Shown: one piece after another, positions 1 through 8,774 of the stretch
How the letters are laid out: each line of letters begins with the position of its first letter
Position numbering within the stretch: the first letter of the stretch is position 1
Assembly: GCA_964518505.1 (NCBI GenBank)
Contig: CAZFGT010000002.1
Coordinates: forward strand, 62,001 to 126,000
Length of the DNA stretch: 64,000 nucleotides
Direction of reading: 5' to 3'
Origin: DASPUH01 sp964518505
GTDB lineage: Bacteria > Chloroflexota > Limnocylindria > Limnocylindrales > CSP1-4
The notes under the pieces: generated by a model
The model's database searches: none
Seen by the model: only the letters and a program-made list of their open reading frames with translations
What the model was told of the DNA's origin: nothing
Program-made: the position numbers and the translations under genes

Positions 1-55
1 GCAGGCGGCCGGGCTCGCTCGTCCGCCTAAGAGGGACATCTCCGCGAGGCTCCAG

Positions 56-1030
56 ATGCGCGTCGACACTTCCAGCGCCGGACCGGGTGGCCACGGGCCA
101 CGGTGGCCGGGGCGGGTCGCCGGCTGGATCCGCGGCCACTGGCTCCGCCTCGTGGCCCTCGTCGTCGTCGCCACCATCGCCGGCTCGGCGGCCGTGGTGA
201 CCGACACGCTGGGGGCCGGCTACGCCTTCAGCCGCGTGGTGGCCCACGTGCAGCTGTGGCTGGACCCGCCGCCTGATCGTCCGACCGTGGCGACCGTGGA
301 TGTGACGCCCGAGCCGACGGACGCGCCGACGCAGGTGCCGGCCACGGTCCCCGGCTCCCCGGGCGCGACGCCCGTGGGGTCGTTGGCTACACCGGCGCGC
401 CTGCCCGTCGACGTGAACCTCGTGACCGACCCCGACGCCGTCTTCATCTCCGAGATCAAGGACGTGTGGTGCGCCCCGGCTGGCACGACGATCGTGCTCA
501 GCATCCTGGGTCATGGCACCAACACGACGGCCTTCGAGACGCACCTGGCCGGGCAGATCGGCCAGTGGGATAGCTGGTCCGACAGTCACGACGGCGGCTG
601 GGGGCCCGGGGCGATCGCCCTGGCGCTGGGCGCTTACGGCGTGCCCGGCTACCAGGTGCGGGCCTACACGACCCTCGCGTCCGAGATGCGGGACGCGACC
701 CTCGCCCTCACCACGACCCACGAGCCGGTGGTCCTGATGGCCTGGTACGGCGCCCACACCTGGGTCATGACCGGCTATCGAGCCTCGGCCGATCCGACCA
801 TCTTCCACAACGCCACGATCTCGGGGGCCTACATCCTTGACCCGTGGTACCCCCGCGTCTCGTCGATCTGGGGGCGGTCGGCCGCGCCCGGCGTGTTCCA
901 CACCATGGCCGACCTGGCCGTGAATGTGCTGCCCTGGCGGCGCCCGGAGGGCTACTACCCGGCGCGCGACCTCAAGTTCATCGCGGTGGTGCCGACGGTG
1001 GTGGCTGCGCCGGCAGGAGCGGGTCAGTGA
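56..1030 (+). CDS. Membrane-anchored C39-like cysteine peptidase (copy 1)
   Basis: 324 aa. A cytoplasmic, Arg-rich N-terminus is followed by one hydrophobic anchor (about residues 30-50), a Pro/Thr linker (about 75-115), then a papain-fold Peptidase_C39-like domain. The likely catalytic Cys lies in WCAPAGT (about residue 139), the His in AHTWVMTGY (about 233), and an Asp in DPWYPRVSSIW (about 263). The domain is therefore probably outside the cell, where it would cut or amidate a peptide or wall substrate; the substrate cannot be inferred. There is no ABC transporter domain or bacteriocin gene beside it, unlike classical C39 exporters. A paralogue sits at 16721-17686 with the same motifs. Its 3' end overlaps the 3' end of murJ on the other strand. 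GAGG lies 9 bases before the chosen ATG. Confidence 0.75.
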   Translation: MRVDTSSAGPGGHGPRWPGRVAGWIRGHWLRLVALVVVATIAGSAAVVTDTLGAGYAFSRVVAHVQLWLDPPPDRPTVATVDVTPEPTDAPTQVPATVPGSPGATPVGSLATPARLPVDVNLVTDPDAVFISEIKDVWCAPAGTTIVLSILGHGTNTTAFETHLAGQIGQWDSWSDSHDGGWGPGAIALALGAYGVPGYQVRAYTTLASEMRDATLALTTTHEPVVLMAWYGAHTWVMTGYRASADPTIFHNATISGAYILDPWYPRVSSIWGRSAAPGVFHTMADLAVNVLPWRRPEGYYPARDLKFIAVVPTVVAAPAGAGQ

Positions 1031-2414
1031 GCGGCGGACCGGGCACCAGGCGTCGACCGCGGTCGATGGCGAAGGCGCCGAGCGCGACGACGCGGACGAC
1101 ATACCCCAGGGCATAGGCCACCGGCACGCCCGTCACCCCCAGCCGGTCGACGAGGGCCGGCGCGCTCACCACCAGCACCCCGAAACCCGCGGCGGCCGCG
1201 GCGACCGGCAGCAGCGTGTTGCGGGTGGCATAGACGGCCCGGGCCAGCAATTGGGTGAGGCTCTCGAGGGGGATGGCGAAGGCGAACGTGATCAGGACGG
1301 CGGACGTCCGGGCGACGGCCGCCTCATCAAAGGCCGCGCCCCCCAGGAAGGTGCTGATGATGGGTCGCGCGAGGAGGCCCATCAGGATGGCGCCGGCGCT
1401 CGACAGGGTCACGATGGCCAGCCCGGCGCGCCCGACCGTGGCCAGGAAACGCCGCCGATCGCCGTCGGCCGCGGCCGCCGCGAGCGCCGGGAAGGCGACC
1501 ACGGAGAAGGCCAGGCCGACGATGCTGACCGCGCCGCTCTCGAAGTTCCAGGCGAAGATCACGGCCGTGACGCTCCCCGAGGCGAGCGTGGAAGCGATGG
1601 CCGTGGCCACCAGCCGTGTCAGCGGGTCGATGGGCTCGCCCACCATCTTGGGCAGCATCAGGACCAGGAACTCGCGGAAGGCGCGAGTCCGGACGGCGAA
1701 GGCCGGCCGCACCGCTACGCCGGTGGCGCGAAGGTCCCACAGGCGGATCGCCAGGTGGAGCGCCGCTCCCACGGCCGCCCCGAGGGCCGGGGCGGCGATG
1801 CCCAGCCGGTCGGCGAACAGGAACGTGCCACCGGCGATCCCGCCGTTGTACAGGACCGGCGCGAGCCCGTAGCCCACGAAGCGACGGTGGGCCACCAGCA
1901 GCTCGCCCACGGCGATGGAGGCGGCGAACAGCGCAGGCGTGACGGCCACCAGGCGCAGCACCGTGACGTACTGGTCGCGGCCCGCGGCGTCGAAGCCCGG
2001 CACCGCCAGTGCGGCCAGCCATGGCGCACCCACGAACAGGCCCACCGCCACCACGACCATGGCGGCCACGCCGGCCCAGATCACCGTGCGGCCGAAGAGC
2101 TGCGCGGCCCGCTCGTCGTCACGCCGCAGGCGGGTGAAGAGCGGCACCAGGGCCGCCTGCACGCCGCCCGCCACCACGATGTCGAGCAGCAACTCGGGCA
2201 GGATCACCGCGGAGTTGTAGGCATCGAGCGCCGGACCGGCCCCGAACGACCGTGCCAGCACACGGTCGCGCAACAGGCCCATGAGCGCCTCGCCCAGGGT
2301 CAGCGTCGCCAGCAGCAGCGCGCTGCGCGGCAGGAACGGTTCGACGACGTCGAGCAGCCGGGTGACGGCCGACCGCACGCGCTGGCCCCCCGGAAGACCG
2401 CCTGGCGCCGCCAT
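978..2414 (-). CDS. murJ: Lipid II flippase MurJ (MviN family)
   Basis: 478 aa from the ATG at 2414. The frame is open further upstream, but that extension is Val/Gly-rich, lacks family features and would overlap the divergent GH3 gene. The protein is almost wholly hydrophobic with about 13-14 predicted helices. It contains the MVF-family start (LTLGEALMGLLRDRVLARSFG-type region, with the conserved Arg), and VGEPIDPLTRLVATAIAS in the middle. MurJ moves lipid II across the plasma membrane for peptidoglycan synthesis. The 40-base gap to the divergent GH3 lipoprotein gene, which may also act on wall sugars, suggests a shared promoter region; a TATCGT hexamer lies 9 bases before the murJ ATG. The C-terminus overlaps the converging C39-like gene by about 50 bases. 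Confidence 0.85.
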   Translation of the reverse strand: MAAPGGLPGGQRVRSAVTRLLDVVEPFLPRSALLLATLTLGEALMGLLRDRVLARSFGAGPALDAYNSAVILPELLLDIVVAGGVQAALVPLFTRLRRDDERAAQLFGRTVIWAGVAAMVVVAVGLFVGAPWLAALAVPGFDAAGRDQYVTVLRLVAVTPALFAASIAVGELLVAHRRFVGYGLAPVLYNGGIAGGTFLFADRLGIAAPALGAAVGAALHLAIRLWDLRATGVAVRPAFAVRTRAFREFLVLMLPKMVGEPIDPLTRLVATAIASTLASGSVTAVIFAWNFESGAVSIVGLAFSVVAFPALAAAAADGDRRRFLATVGRAGLAIVTLSSAGAILMGLLARPIISTFLGGAAFDEAAVARTSAVLITFAFAIPLESLTQLLARAVYATRNTLLPVAAAAAGFGVLVVSAPALVDRLGVTGVPVAYALGYVVRVVALGAFAIDRGRRLVPGPPLTDPLLPAQPPPSAPPR

Positions 2415-2454
2415 CTCCGCGCCACGATACTCGTCGCATGCGTCGGTCGACAGG

Positions 2455-3627
2455 ATGAGGATCGTGGGCCTGGTGCTTGCCGCCTGCCTCGTGGCCACGG
2501 CTTGCGGCAACCCGACGAGCCCCCCGAGCGCGAGCCCGTCGGTCTCGGCGTCGCCGTTGCCGACCCCCACGGCCTCGCCGACGGCCACGGCCTCACCGAC
2601 GGCCCAGCCGACTGCCACCCCTACGCCCAGCAGTCCTGCTCCCACCATGGCTCAGCTGATCGGGCAGAAGCTCGTCGTGCGCATGGAGGGCACCACGCCC
2701 AGCGCCGACCTGCTGGGCCGGATCCGCCGGGGCGAGGTCGGCGGGGTCATCCTCTTCAGCTTCAACATCACGACGCCCGCGGCCCTGGTCGCCCTGACCG
2801 GCAAGCTGCAAGCCGCGGCCCTCGCGGGCGGCCAGCTGCCCCTCCTCATCGCCGTGGACCAGGAGGGCGGCGCGACGAGCCGGATCCCGTGGGCGCCACC
2901 CACGCTCTCCGCGCCACAGATGGGGCACGACGGCCGCGCGGCGACCGCTCGCGCCCAGGGCTCCAACACCGGCCTCGCCCTGGCGGGGCTGGGGATCAAC
3001 GTCGACCTGGCGCCGGTGGCGGACGTCCCGGCCTCCAGCGCCTCGTTCATGGAGCGTGATGGCCGGACGTTCTCTTCTGATGCTGCCCTGACGGCGCTGT
3101 TGGCCGATGCGTTCGCTTCCGGGCTCGAGTCAGCCCGGGTGATGCCGACCATGAAGCACTTCCCGGGCATCGGCTACGCCACCCAGAACACCGATGCCAG
3201 CGTGGTGACGATCAAGGCCTCGACCGAGAGCCTGGCGCCCGGGCTGCAGCCATACCAGACGGCCATCGCCCACGATCTGCCGCTCGTCATGCTGTCCAAC
3301 GCGACGTACACCGCATACGACCCGGCCAACGCTGCCGGCTGGTCCGCGACCATCTCCCAGACGCTGCTGCGGCAGGAGCTGGGTTTCACGGGCGCCACCA
3401 TCACCGACTCGCTTGACGGCACGGCGTTCGCCCGCGGGCTCCCGGATGTGGACCTGGCGGTCCCGGCCGCGAAGGCCGGCACCGACTTCATCCTCGTCAC
3501 CGGCACGGAGGCCACCAGCCGGGGCGTGTATGCCACCCTGCTGGCGGATGCGATCGCCGGCACGATCCCGACGACGACGCTCCGCGCGTCCTACGACCGG
3601 ATCCTGACCCTCAAGGCGCGCCTCTGA
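2455..3627 (+). CDS. Glycoside hydrolase family 3 lipoprotein (NagZ-like beta-hexosaminidase)
   Basis: 390 aa from ATG 2455, chosen because it gives a clean lipoprotein signal peptide ending LVATAC at residues 11-16. A Pro/Ser/Thr linker follows (about 20-65), then a single GH3 barrel. Family hallmarks are VDQEGG (about 135), KHFPGIG with its general acid/base region (about 233) and ITDSLDG (about 315), whose Asp aligns with the usual nucleophile. The enzyme would hydrolyse beta-N-acetylglucosaminides, probably muropeptides or chitooligosaccharides, at the outer face of the membrane. It is encoded back to back with murJ, which fits wall turnover. Substrate specificity is family knowledge, not visible here. 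Confidence 0.85.
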   Translation: MRIVGLVLAACLVATACGNPTSPPSASPSVSASPLPTPTASPTATASPTAQPTATPTPSSPAPTMAQLIGQKLVVRMEGTTPSADLLGRIRRGEVGGVILFSFNITTPAALVALTGKLQAAALAGGQLPLLIAVDQEGGATSRIPWAPPTLSAPQMGHDGRAATARAQGSNTGLALAGLGINVDLAPVADVPASSASFMERDGRTFSSDAALTALLADAFASGLESARVMPTMKHFPGIGYATQNTDASVVTIKASTESLAPGLQPYQTAIAHDLPLVMLSNATYTAYDPANAAGWSATISQTLLRQELGFTGATITDSLDGTAFARGLPDVDLAVPAAKAGTDFILVTGTEATSRGVYATLLADAIAGTIPTTTLRASYDRILTLKARL

Positions 3628-3747
3628 CGCGGGCTAGCCCCATCACCTCGCCCCCGGGTACTACTGCCGGATAGGCACTGGCGGGGACGGCTGGCACGGT
3701 AGCGCCAGCGGCGGGATCTCTCGTCCGCGAGACAGAGGCTGCCGGGA
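3628..3747 (+). promoter_or_regulatory. Structured leader of the c-di-GMP protein gene
   Basis: The 120-base leader holds several short inverted repeats: CTGGCG (3678-3683) with CGCCAG (3703-3708); TCTCG (3719-3723) with CGAGA (3728-3732) around a TCCG loop; and GCTGCC (3738-3743) with GGCAGC (3750-3755), whose loop contains the first bases of ATG 3748. It does not match the GEMM c-di-GMP riboswitch consensus that I know. It may be a regulatory RNA or a translation-limiting hairpin; GC-rich sequence makes short stems common. Confidence 0.3.
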
Positions 3748-6537
3748 ATGGCAGCGGCAAGGATGCCCTTGGATCCGTATCGCGGTCGTGCGCGGTCGGC
3801 GGCGCTCCCGCAGCTCACCCTCGATGGCCCCACCGTCGTGCTGGGGGCCCTCGTGCTGGCCCTGTTCGCCACCGCGGGCTTCCTCGTGTTCGTGGCCGAC
3901 CCACAGGCGCAGCGCGTCGAGTCGGACATCCTGCCGGTCGGCCTGGACCTGGCCGCCGCATGGCTCATCCTGAAGGCCGCCCGCCGGGCGGCCGACCGCC
4001 GGGCCGAAGCGGGATGGCTCGCCATCGGGCTGGCCATGGTCGTCTACCTCATCGGCGACGCGCTGTTCGCTGCGTTCGACCTGCTCGCGACCGCAGCCCC
4101 GTATCCAGGGCCGGCCGACGTGGCCTACGTCATCTACTACCCCATCATGGTGGTGGCCCTGCTGAGCTTCCCATCAGCGCCGGGCGCGCACACGGAGCGG
4201 CGCCGACTGGCGATCGACTCGGCCATCATGGTCATCGGCGCGGCGATGGTCGTGTGGCAGTCGGTGGTCCAGCCCACGCTCCTCGCCGCCGGCGACCCTC
4301 TCGAGACGATCCTCACCCTGGGCTACCCGGGCGGCGACATCGTGCTTGTCTTCGGCATCGCCGCGATCGCCCTGCGGCGCCCGACCGGCCTGGATCCGCG
4401 GGCCCTCGTGGCACTCGTGGGGGGCCTGGTCCTGATGCTCGCCGCGGATATCGGCTTCGGCCAGCTCAGCCTCGTCAACCTTGCCTCGACGCAGCACTGG
4501 ACGGACGTGCTCTACATGGCGTCGACGGTCGCCATCGCGACCGCCGCGTACCTCCAGTGGCGCGCGACGCCGCGGTCGTCCGCAGCTGTCTCCCCGGCTG
4601 TGCCACGGGCCCTCGTCTACCTGCCGTACCTGGCGCTGGCGGCCGGCTTCGGCACGCTCGTCCTGACCGCCATCGGGCCGGACCACGGAGCGTTGCCCGG
4701 ACTCCTCGTCGGGGCGGTCCTCCTCACGACGCTCGTGCTGGTCCGCCAGGAGATGGTCCTGCGCGAGAACGGCCGTCTCGTGACCGATGAGACGCGGCGC
4801 CAGTCAGAGGCACGGTTCCGCTCGCTGGCCGCCCAGGCCTCCGACGCCATCGCGCTCGTCACCCCCGAAGGCATCGTCATCGACGCCACCGAGGCCGCCA
4901 CCCAGGCCCTGGGCCTGCGGGCGGCGTCGTTGATCGGCCGGCCCATCGCCAGCCTGGCCCATGCCGACGATGCCGCGCCGCTCATGTCGTTCATCGCCGA
5001 CACGGCCGCCCGACGCGCCTCCTCGACCATGCTGGAGTGGCGCCTGTGGTCCGGCGACGGCGCCTGGCGGCAGGTGGAGACGGTCGCCGCCAACCTGTTG
5101 GACGACCCTTCCATCGGCGCCATCGTGCTCACCACGCGCGATGTCCGCGAACGGAAGGCCCTTGAACGGCAGCTCCAGCAGGTCGCCCTGCGCGACGTGC
5201 TGACGGGCCTGGCCAACCGGGCCCTGTTCCTGGACCGCCTGGATCGGGCCCTGACCCAGGATCAGGATGAGGGCCGCAGCACGGTCGTCCTGGTCCTGAA
5301 CCTCGATGGCTTCAAACGCTTCAATGACAGCCTGGGCCACCCGACCGGCGACCGGCTGCTCCAGGATGTCGCCCGCCGCCTGGCCCAGACGGTCCGAGCC
5401 GCGGACACGTGTGCGCGTCTGGCGGGCGACGAATTCGGTCTCTTGCTGGACGGCAGCGCGACCCCGGAAGACGGACTCGTCGCCGCGGAGCGCATCAACG
5501 CGGCGTTGCGTGAGCCTCTCGAGATCGCCCATACCGCGGTGCATGTGACGGCCCGCATCGGTATCGCCGTCTCTTCCACCGCGCTTGACGCACCGAGTCC
5601 GCTGCTGCGCGCGGCGAGCATCGCGATGGCCCACGCGCGCGACGGCCAGCACGACGGCGTCGCCGTCTTCGAACCCGCCATGCTGGAGGTCCTCGAGGGC
5701 CGGTTCGAACTCGAAAGCGAGCTCCGCCTCGCGCTCACCCGTGACGAGCTCGTGCTCCAGTACCAGCCCATCCTGAGCCTGGCCACCGGCGAGCTCGTAT
5801 CGGCCGAGGCGCTGGTGCGCTGGGACCATCCCATCCGGGGACGGCTGGCCCCGAGCGTCTTCATCCCCATGGCCGAGGAGACGGACCTGATCGATGGCAT
5901 CGGCAAGTGGGTCCTCCGGACCGCGGTCACCGAGGTCGCTCGCTGGGCGAAGACCGCACCGGCCGTCGTGCCCCGCGTCTCCGTCAACCTCTCACCGCAC
6001 CAGGTGGCCGATCCCGAACTGCCGTGGACCGTCCAGGCGGCCCTGAGCCAGGCGGGCGCGTCCCCCGCGTGGCTCACCCTGGAGCTGACGGAAGGTCTCC
6101 TGATGGAGAACTCGTCCGCGGTCCTGGAACGGCTGCACGCGATCCGGTCGCTTGGCGTCTCCCTGTCGATCGACGACTTCGGCACCGGCTACTCCTCGCT
6201 GGCTTACCTGCAGCAGTTCCCCATGACCCACCTCAAGATCGACCGGTCGTTCGTCACCCCGCTCGACGACCCGGCGAACGGCGCCGGCATCGTCAAGGCC
6301 ATCGTGGAGATCGGCCACGCCCTGGGCCTGAGTACCGTGGCCGAGGGGATCGAAACGCTCGCTCAGCTGCAGCGCCTGCAGGCGCTTGGGTGTGACCTGG
6401 GCCAGGGGTACCTGCTGGCCCGGCCACTCGATCGTGAGGTCATGGCCGACCTCGTGCGCCGTCCCCAGCAACCCGCCTGGGCGCATTCGGGCAAGGTGGC
6501 CGCCCGGACGCCGCGTCCGCGCCGGGCCGCGGCTTGA
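3748..6537 (+). CDS. Membrane PAS-GGDEF-EAL protein, likely c-di-GMP phosphodiesterase
   Basis: 929 aa. About nine hydrophobic segments (residues 25-330) form an N-terminal membrane sensor, followed by a PAS domain (about 350-475), GGDEF (about 485-640) and EAL (about 660-905). The EAL domain keeps every expected catalytic signature: EALVRW, NLSPHQV, ELTEG, DDFGTGYSS, LKIDRSF, AEGIET and GQGY. The GGDEF loop reads AGDEF (about 558), and the first metal Asp is Asn (LNLDGFKRFN, about 517), so cyclase activity is doubtful and the domain may serve as a GTP sensor. The likely net role is c-di-GMP hydrolysis at the membrane. ATG 3748 is chosen; ATG 3763 is an alternative. The gene appears monocistronic and runs toward the converging modB. 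Confidence 0.85.
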   Translation: MAAARMPLDPYRGRARSAALPQLTLDGPTVVLGALVLALFATAGFLVFVADPQAQRVESDILPVGLDLAAAWLILKAARRAADRRAEAGWLAIGLAMVVYLIGDALFAAFDLLATAAPYPGPADVAYVIYYPIMVVALLSFPSAPGAHTERRRLAIDSAIMVIGAAMVVWQSVVQPTLLAAGDPLETILTLGYPGGDIVLVFGIAAIALRRPTGLDPRALVALVGGLVLMLAADIGFGQLSLVNLASTQHWTDVLYMASTVAIATAAYLQWRATPRSSAAVSPAVPRALVYLPYLALAAGFGTLVLTAIGPDHGALPGLLVGAVLLTTLVLVRQEMVLRENGRLVTDETRRQSEARFRSLAAQASDAIALVTPEGIVIDATEAATQALGLRAASLIGRPIASLAHADDAAPLMSFIADTAARRASSTMLEWRLWSGDGAWRQVETVAANLLDDPSIGAIVLTTRDVRERKALERQLQQVALRDVLTGLANRALFLDRLDRALTQDQDEGRSTVVLVLNLDGFKRFNDSLGHPTGDRLLQDVARRLAQTVRAADTCARLAGDEFGLLLDGSATPEDGLVAAERINAALREPLEIAHTAVHVTARIGIAVSSTALDAPSPLLRAASIAMAHARDGQHDGVAVFEPAMLEVLEGRFELESELRLALTRDELVLQYQPILSLATGELVSAEALVRWDHPIRGRLAPSVFIPMAEETDLIDGIGKWVLRTAVTEVARWAKTAPAVVPRVSVNLSPHQVADPELPWTVQAALSQAGASPAWLTLELTEGLLMENSSAVLERLHAIRSLGVSLSIDDFGTGYSSLAYLQQFPMTHLKIDRSFVTPLDDPANGAGIVKAIVEIGHALGLSTVAEGIETLAQLQRLQALGCDLGQGYLLARPLDREVMADLVRRPQQPAWAHSGKVAARTPRPRRAAA

Positions 6538-6544
6538 CGCGCCC

Positions 6545-7375
6545 CTAGAGGACCGACCGGAGCTCCACGGCCGACCGCCAGTGCACCAGGCGGATGGCGA
6601 CCAGGACCCCGAACGCGGCCACGACCAGGATGGCCGCGGCGGCGATGGAGGCGTCGAGGCTCGACTGGAACTGGCCGTAGACCAGGAGCGGCAGGGTCTG
6701 GGTCAGCCCCTGGACGTTGCCGGCGAACATGATCGTGGCCCCGAACTCGCCGAGGGCGCGGGCCCAGCTCAGGACCAGGCCGGCGGCCAGGGCGGACGAG
6801 GCCAACGGGACGGTGACCAGCCGGAACACGCTCGCTTCAGACCCGCCATCCACCCGTGCGGCGTCCTCCAGGTCGGTCGGCACGGCAGCGAAACCGGTCC
6901 GCGCCGACCGGATGTAGAACGGCGCAGCCACGAACGTCTGGGCCAGCACCACCGCCGCCGTGGTGAACGGCAGCTGGATGCCCAGGTCCTGCAGCAGGCC
7001 GCCGAAGAGGCCGTTGCGCCCGAGGGCGAGCAACAGGGCCAGGCCGGCCACGGCGGGCGGCAGCACGACCGGCAGGTCGATGAGCGCCTCCACCAGCGCG
7101 CGACCGCGCCAGCGGCGGCGGGCCAGGAGGTAGGCCAGCGGCGTGCCGAAGATCACCGTCAGGAGGAGGCTGGCGGCCGTGGCCAGCAGGCTGAGCACGA
7201 GGGCGTCGGCGATGGCGGGGTCGCTCGTCTCGGCCGCCAGCGAGCCGCCCAGGACCGCCCGCCCGACCAGGACGGCCACCGGCACGCCGAGGAAGCTGAG
7301 CGCGCAGACGGAGAGAAGAGCCGCGACCAGGGGTGTGGCCTGGTCGCGGCCGGATGATCGGCGTCGGGGGGACAT
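6545..7375 (-). CDS. modB: Molybdate ABC transporter permease ModB
   Basis: 276 aa, with six hydrophobic segments. It carries the binding-protein-dependent permease loop around ARALGEFGATIMFAGN followed by the TQTLPLLVYG stretch, typical of ModB. It would form the membrane channel for molybdate (or tungstate) import and pair with ModA encoded 8 bases upstream. The order is regulator, modA, modB on the minus strand with 4- and 8-base gaps, so one transcript is likely. The ATPase partner ModC is not encoded in the operon: the next gene downstream is the convergent c-di-GMP protein. An ATPase from elsewhere would be needed. Confidence 0.9.
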   Translation of the reverse strand: MSPRRRSSGRDQATPLVAALLSVCALSFLGVPVAVLVGRAVLGGSLAAETSDPAIADALVLSLLATAASLLLTVIFGTPLAYLLARRRWRGRALVEALIDLPVVLPPAVAGLALLLALGRNGLFGGLLQDLGIQLPFTTAAVVLAQTFVAAPFYIRSARTGFAAVPTDLEDAARVDGGSEASVFRLVTVPLASSALAAGLVLSWARALGEFGATIMFAGNVQGLTQTLPLLVYGQFQSSLDASIAAAAILVVAAFGVLVAIRLVHWRSAVELRSVL

Positions 7376-7383
7376 GGCCGCGC

Positions 7384-8253
7384 TCAGCCGGGGGGCAGGA
7401 ACCCGTACCTGGCGAGGATGGCCTGCCCATCCGGACCCGCCAGCCAGGTGATGAACGCGGCGGCCGCGGCGGCGTTGGGGGACGCCTTGACGGCCACCGC
7501 CCCGTAGGTGGCGGGGACGTTGGCGTCAGGCGGGACGGTGACCGTGGTGACCTTGCTGCCGGCCGTGCTGGCGTCGGTGACGTACACGATCGCGGCATCA
7601 CCTTCGCCGAGCTCGATCTTGCTCACGACGGCCGCCACGTCGTCTTCCTTCGACACGATGTTGGCCGTCACCGCCGCGACGAAGCCGGCCGGGTAACTGG
7701 GCTGCTTGGCCAGGTTGGCCAGCAGCATGTCGGCGTACTTGGTGATGGGCACGGTGTCGCCGGCGGCCACGAACTTGAGGCCCGACTTGGCCAGGTCGGC
7801 GGGCGTCTGGACTCCGGCCGGGTTGGCCGGTGGCACGATGACGGTCAGCAGGTTGCCGGCGAACTTCGTGATGGCACCCGCCGTGAGGTCCTTGTCGACC
7901 AGCTTCTGCGGGTTCGACGTGTCGGCGGAGGCGAAGACGTCGGCCGGAGCGCCCTGCTCGATCTGCGTCTCGAGCGTGCTCGATGCCCCGAAGGACAGGG
8001 TCAGCGTCACGCCCGGGTTGGCCGCCTGGTAGGCCGTCTTCATCTCGGTGAAGGCCGCCGTCAGCGACGACGCGGCGTAGATCGTCAGGCTGCCCGCCGC
8101 GGGGCTTGCCGGGGCGCTGGCCGGCGGCGTCGTGGGTGTGGGGGCGGCGGCGGAAGGTGTCGAGGTAGGCGTGGCCGTCGCGGCACCGGAACAGGCGGCC
8201 ACGACGGTCGCCATGGTCAGGACGAGGCCGGTCAGGCGGCGCTCAAGCTTCAC
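7384..8253 (-). CDS. modA: Molybdate-binding lipoprotein ModA
   Basis: 289 aa starting at GTG 8253. The signal peptide ends in the lipobox VVAAC (about residues 17-21), then a Pro/Thr/Ala linker and a type II periplasmic-binding fold. ModA features include TIYAASSLTAAFTEM near the mature N-terminus, a Ser-rich anion site (SFGASSTLETQIEQGAPADVF region) and ADTSNPQKLVDK. It captures molybdate outside the membrane and delivers it to ModB. It is separated by 4 bases from the upstream HTH-TOBE gene and 8 bases from modB. Molybdate uptake fits a genome with molybdenum enzymes, though none is encoded in this window. Confidence 0.9.
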   Translation of the reverse strand: MKLERRLTGLVLTMATVVAACSGAATATPTSTPSAAAPTPTTPPASAPASPAAGSLTIYAASSLTAAFTEMKTAYQAANPGVTLTLSFGASSTLETQIEQGAPADVFASADTSNPQKLVDKDLTAGAITKFAGNLLTVIVPPANPAGVQTPADLAKSGLKFVAAGDTVPITKYADMLLANLAKQPSYPAGFVAAVTANIVSKEDDVAAVVSKIELGEGDAAIVYVTDASTAGSKVTTVTVPPDANVPATYGAVAVKASPNAAAAAAFITWLAGPDGQAILARYGFLPPG

Positions 8254-8257
8254 GCGG

Positions 8258-8695
8258 TCATCCTCGCGGGGCTGGCCCGGGGATCTCCACCACGACGTTG
8301 GTCGATTTGACGGCGCAGACGACCGCGTCGCCGACCTTGAGGTCCAACTCGATGACGGCCTCGGCGGTCATCAGGCTGACCAGCCGATGCGGCCCGGCCT
8401 GCACCTCGACCACGGCCGCCACCCGGTCGCGCTCGACCCTCGTCACCACGCCCTCGAAGCGGTTCCGCGCCGACTGCTTGGTGATCGTCCGGTCAGGCGT
8501 CGCCTCCCGGCGCTCGGCGAGCAGGCGGTGGACCTCCTGGGCGTCGACGAGTCGCTGCCCGCCCGGAGAGCGCACCGTGGTCAGGCGACCCTCGGCCTCC
8601 CATCGACGGAGGGTGTCCACGCTGACGCCGAGCATCGGCGCGACCTGGCCCATGCGGAGCAGGCGGGCGGCGTCGGCGGGGTCTGGCTTGGCCAT
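8258..8695 (-). CDS. HTH-TOBE molybdate-responsive regulator
   Basis: 145 aa. The N-terminal half is a MerR/excisionase-type winged helix (GQVAPMLGVSVDTLRRWEAEGR, residues about 16-37; written here as its key stretch LGVSVDTLRRWEAEGR). The C-terminal half (about 75-140) is a TOBE/Mop molybdate-binding domain containing SARNRFEGVV and VKSTNVVVE. It probably senses intracellular molybdate and controls its own operon with modA and modB, replacing the ModE architecture (LysR-like HTH plus TOBE). AT-rich sequence directly before the ATG (8701-8715) is unusual for this window and may hold both the -10 element and an operator. Confidence 0.8.
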   Translation of the reverse strand: MAKPDPADAARLLRMGQVAPMLGVSVDTLRRWEAEGRLTTVRSPGGQRLVDAQEVHRLLAERREATPDRTITKQSARNRFEGVVTRVERDRVAAVVEVQAGPHRLVSLMTAEAVIELDLKVGDAVVCAVKSTNVVVEIPGPAPRG

Positions 8696-8700
8696 ACCGC

Positions 8701-8722
8701 GCTATATTGCCATAAGGGCCCT
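8701..8722 (-). promoter_or_regulatory. Promoter/operator region of the mod operon
   Basis: An AT-rich patch in an otherwise GC-rich window. Read on the minus strand, CAATAT lies 8 bases before the ATG, giving a near-leaderless start. The plus-strand CGCTATATTG resembles one half of the E. coli ModE site, and the perfect palindrome AAGGGCCCTT (8713-8722) lies just upstream. Function is inferred only. Confidence 0.35.
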
Positions 8723-8774
8723 TCGATATCTCGGTACACCGCCAGGAGCGCGCTGAGCCTACCGCGCATCGCCC

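Noticed and set aside
924..3059. Very long plus-strand open frame opposite murJ
   Set aside because: Its product is Arg/Gly/Asp/His-rich with no fold, typical of an antisense shadow in GC-rich DNA; murJ and the GH3 lipoprotein explain the region.
3661..3747. c-di-GMP (GEMM) riboswitch before the GGDEF-EAL gene
   Set aside because: Stems are present, but the conserved GEMM core sequences are not recognisable; kept only as a structured leader.
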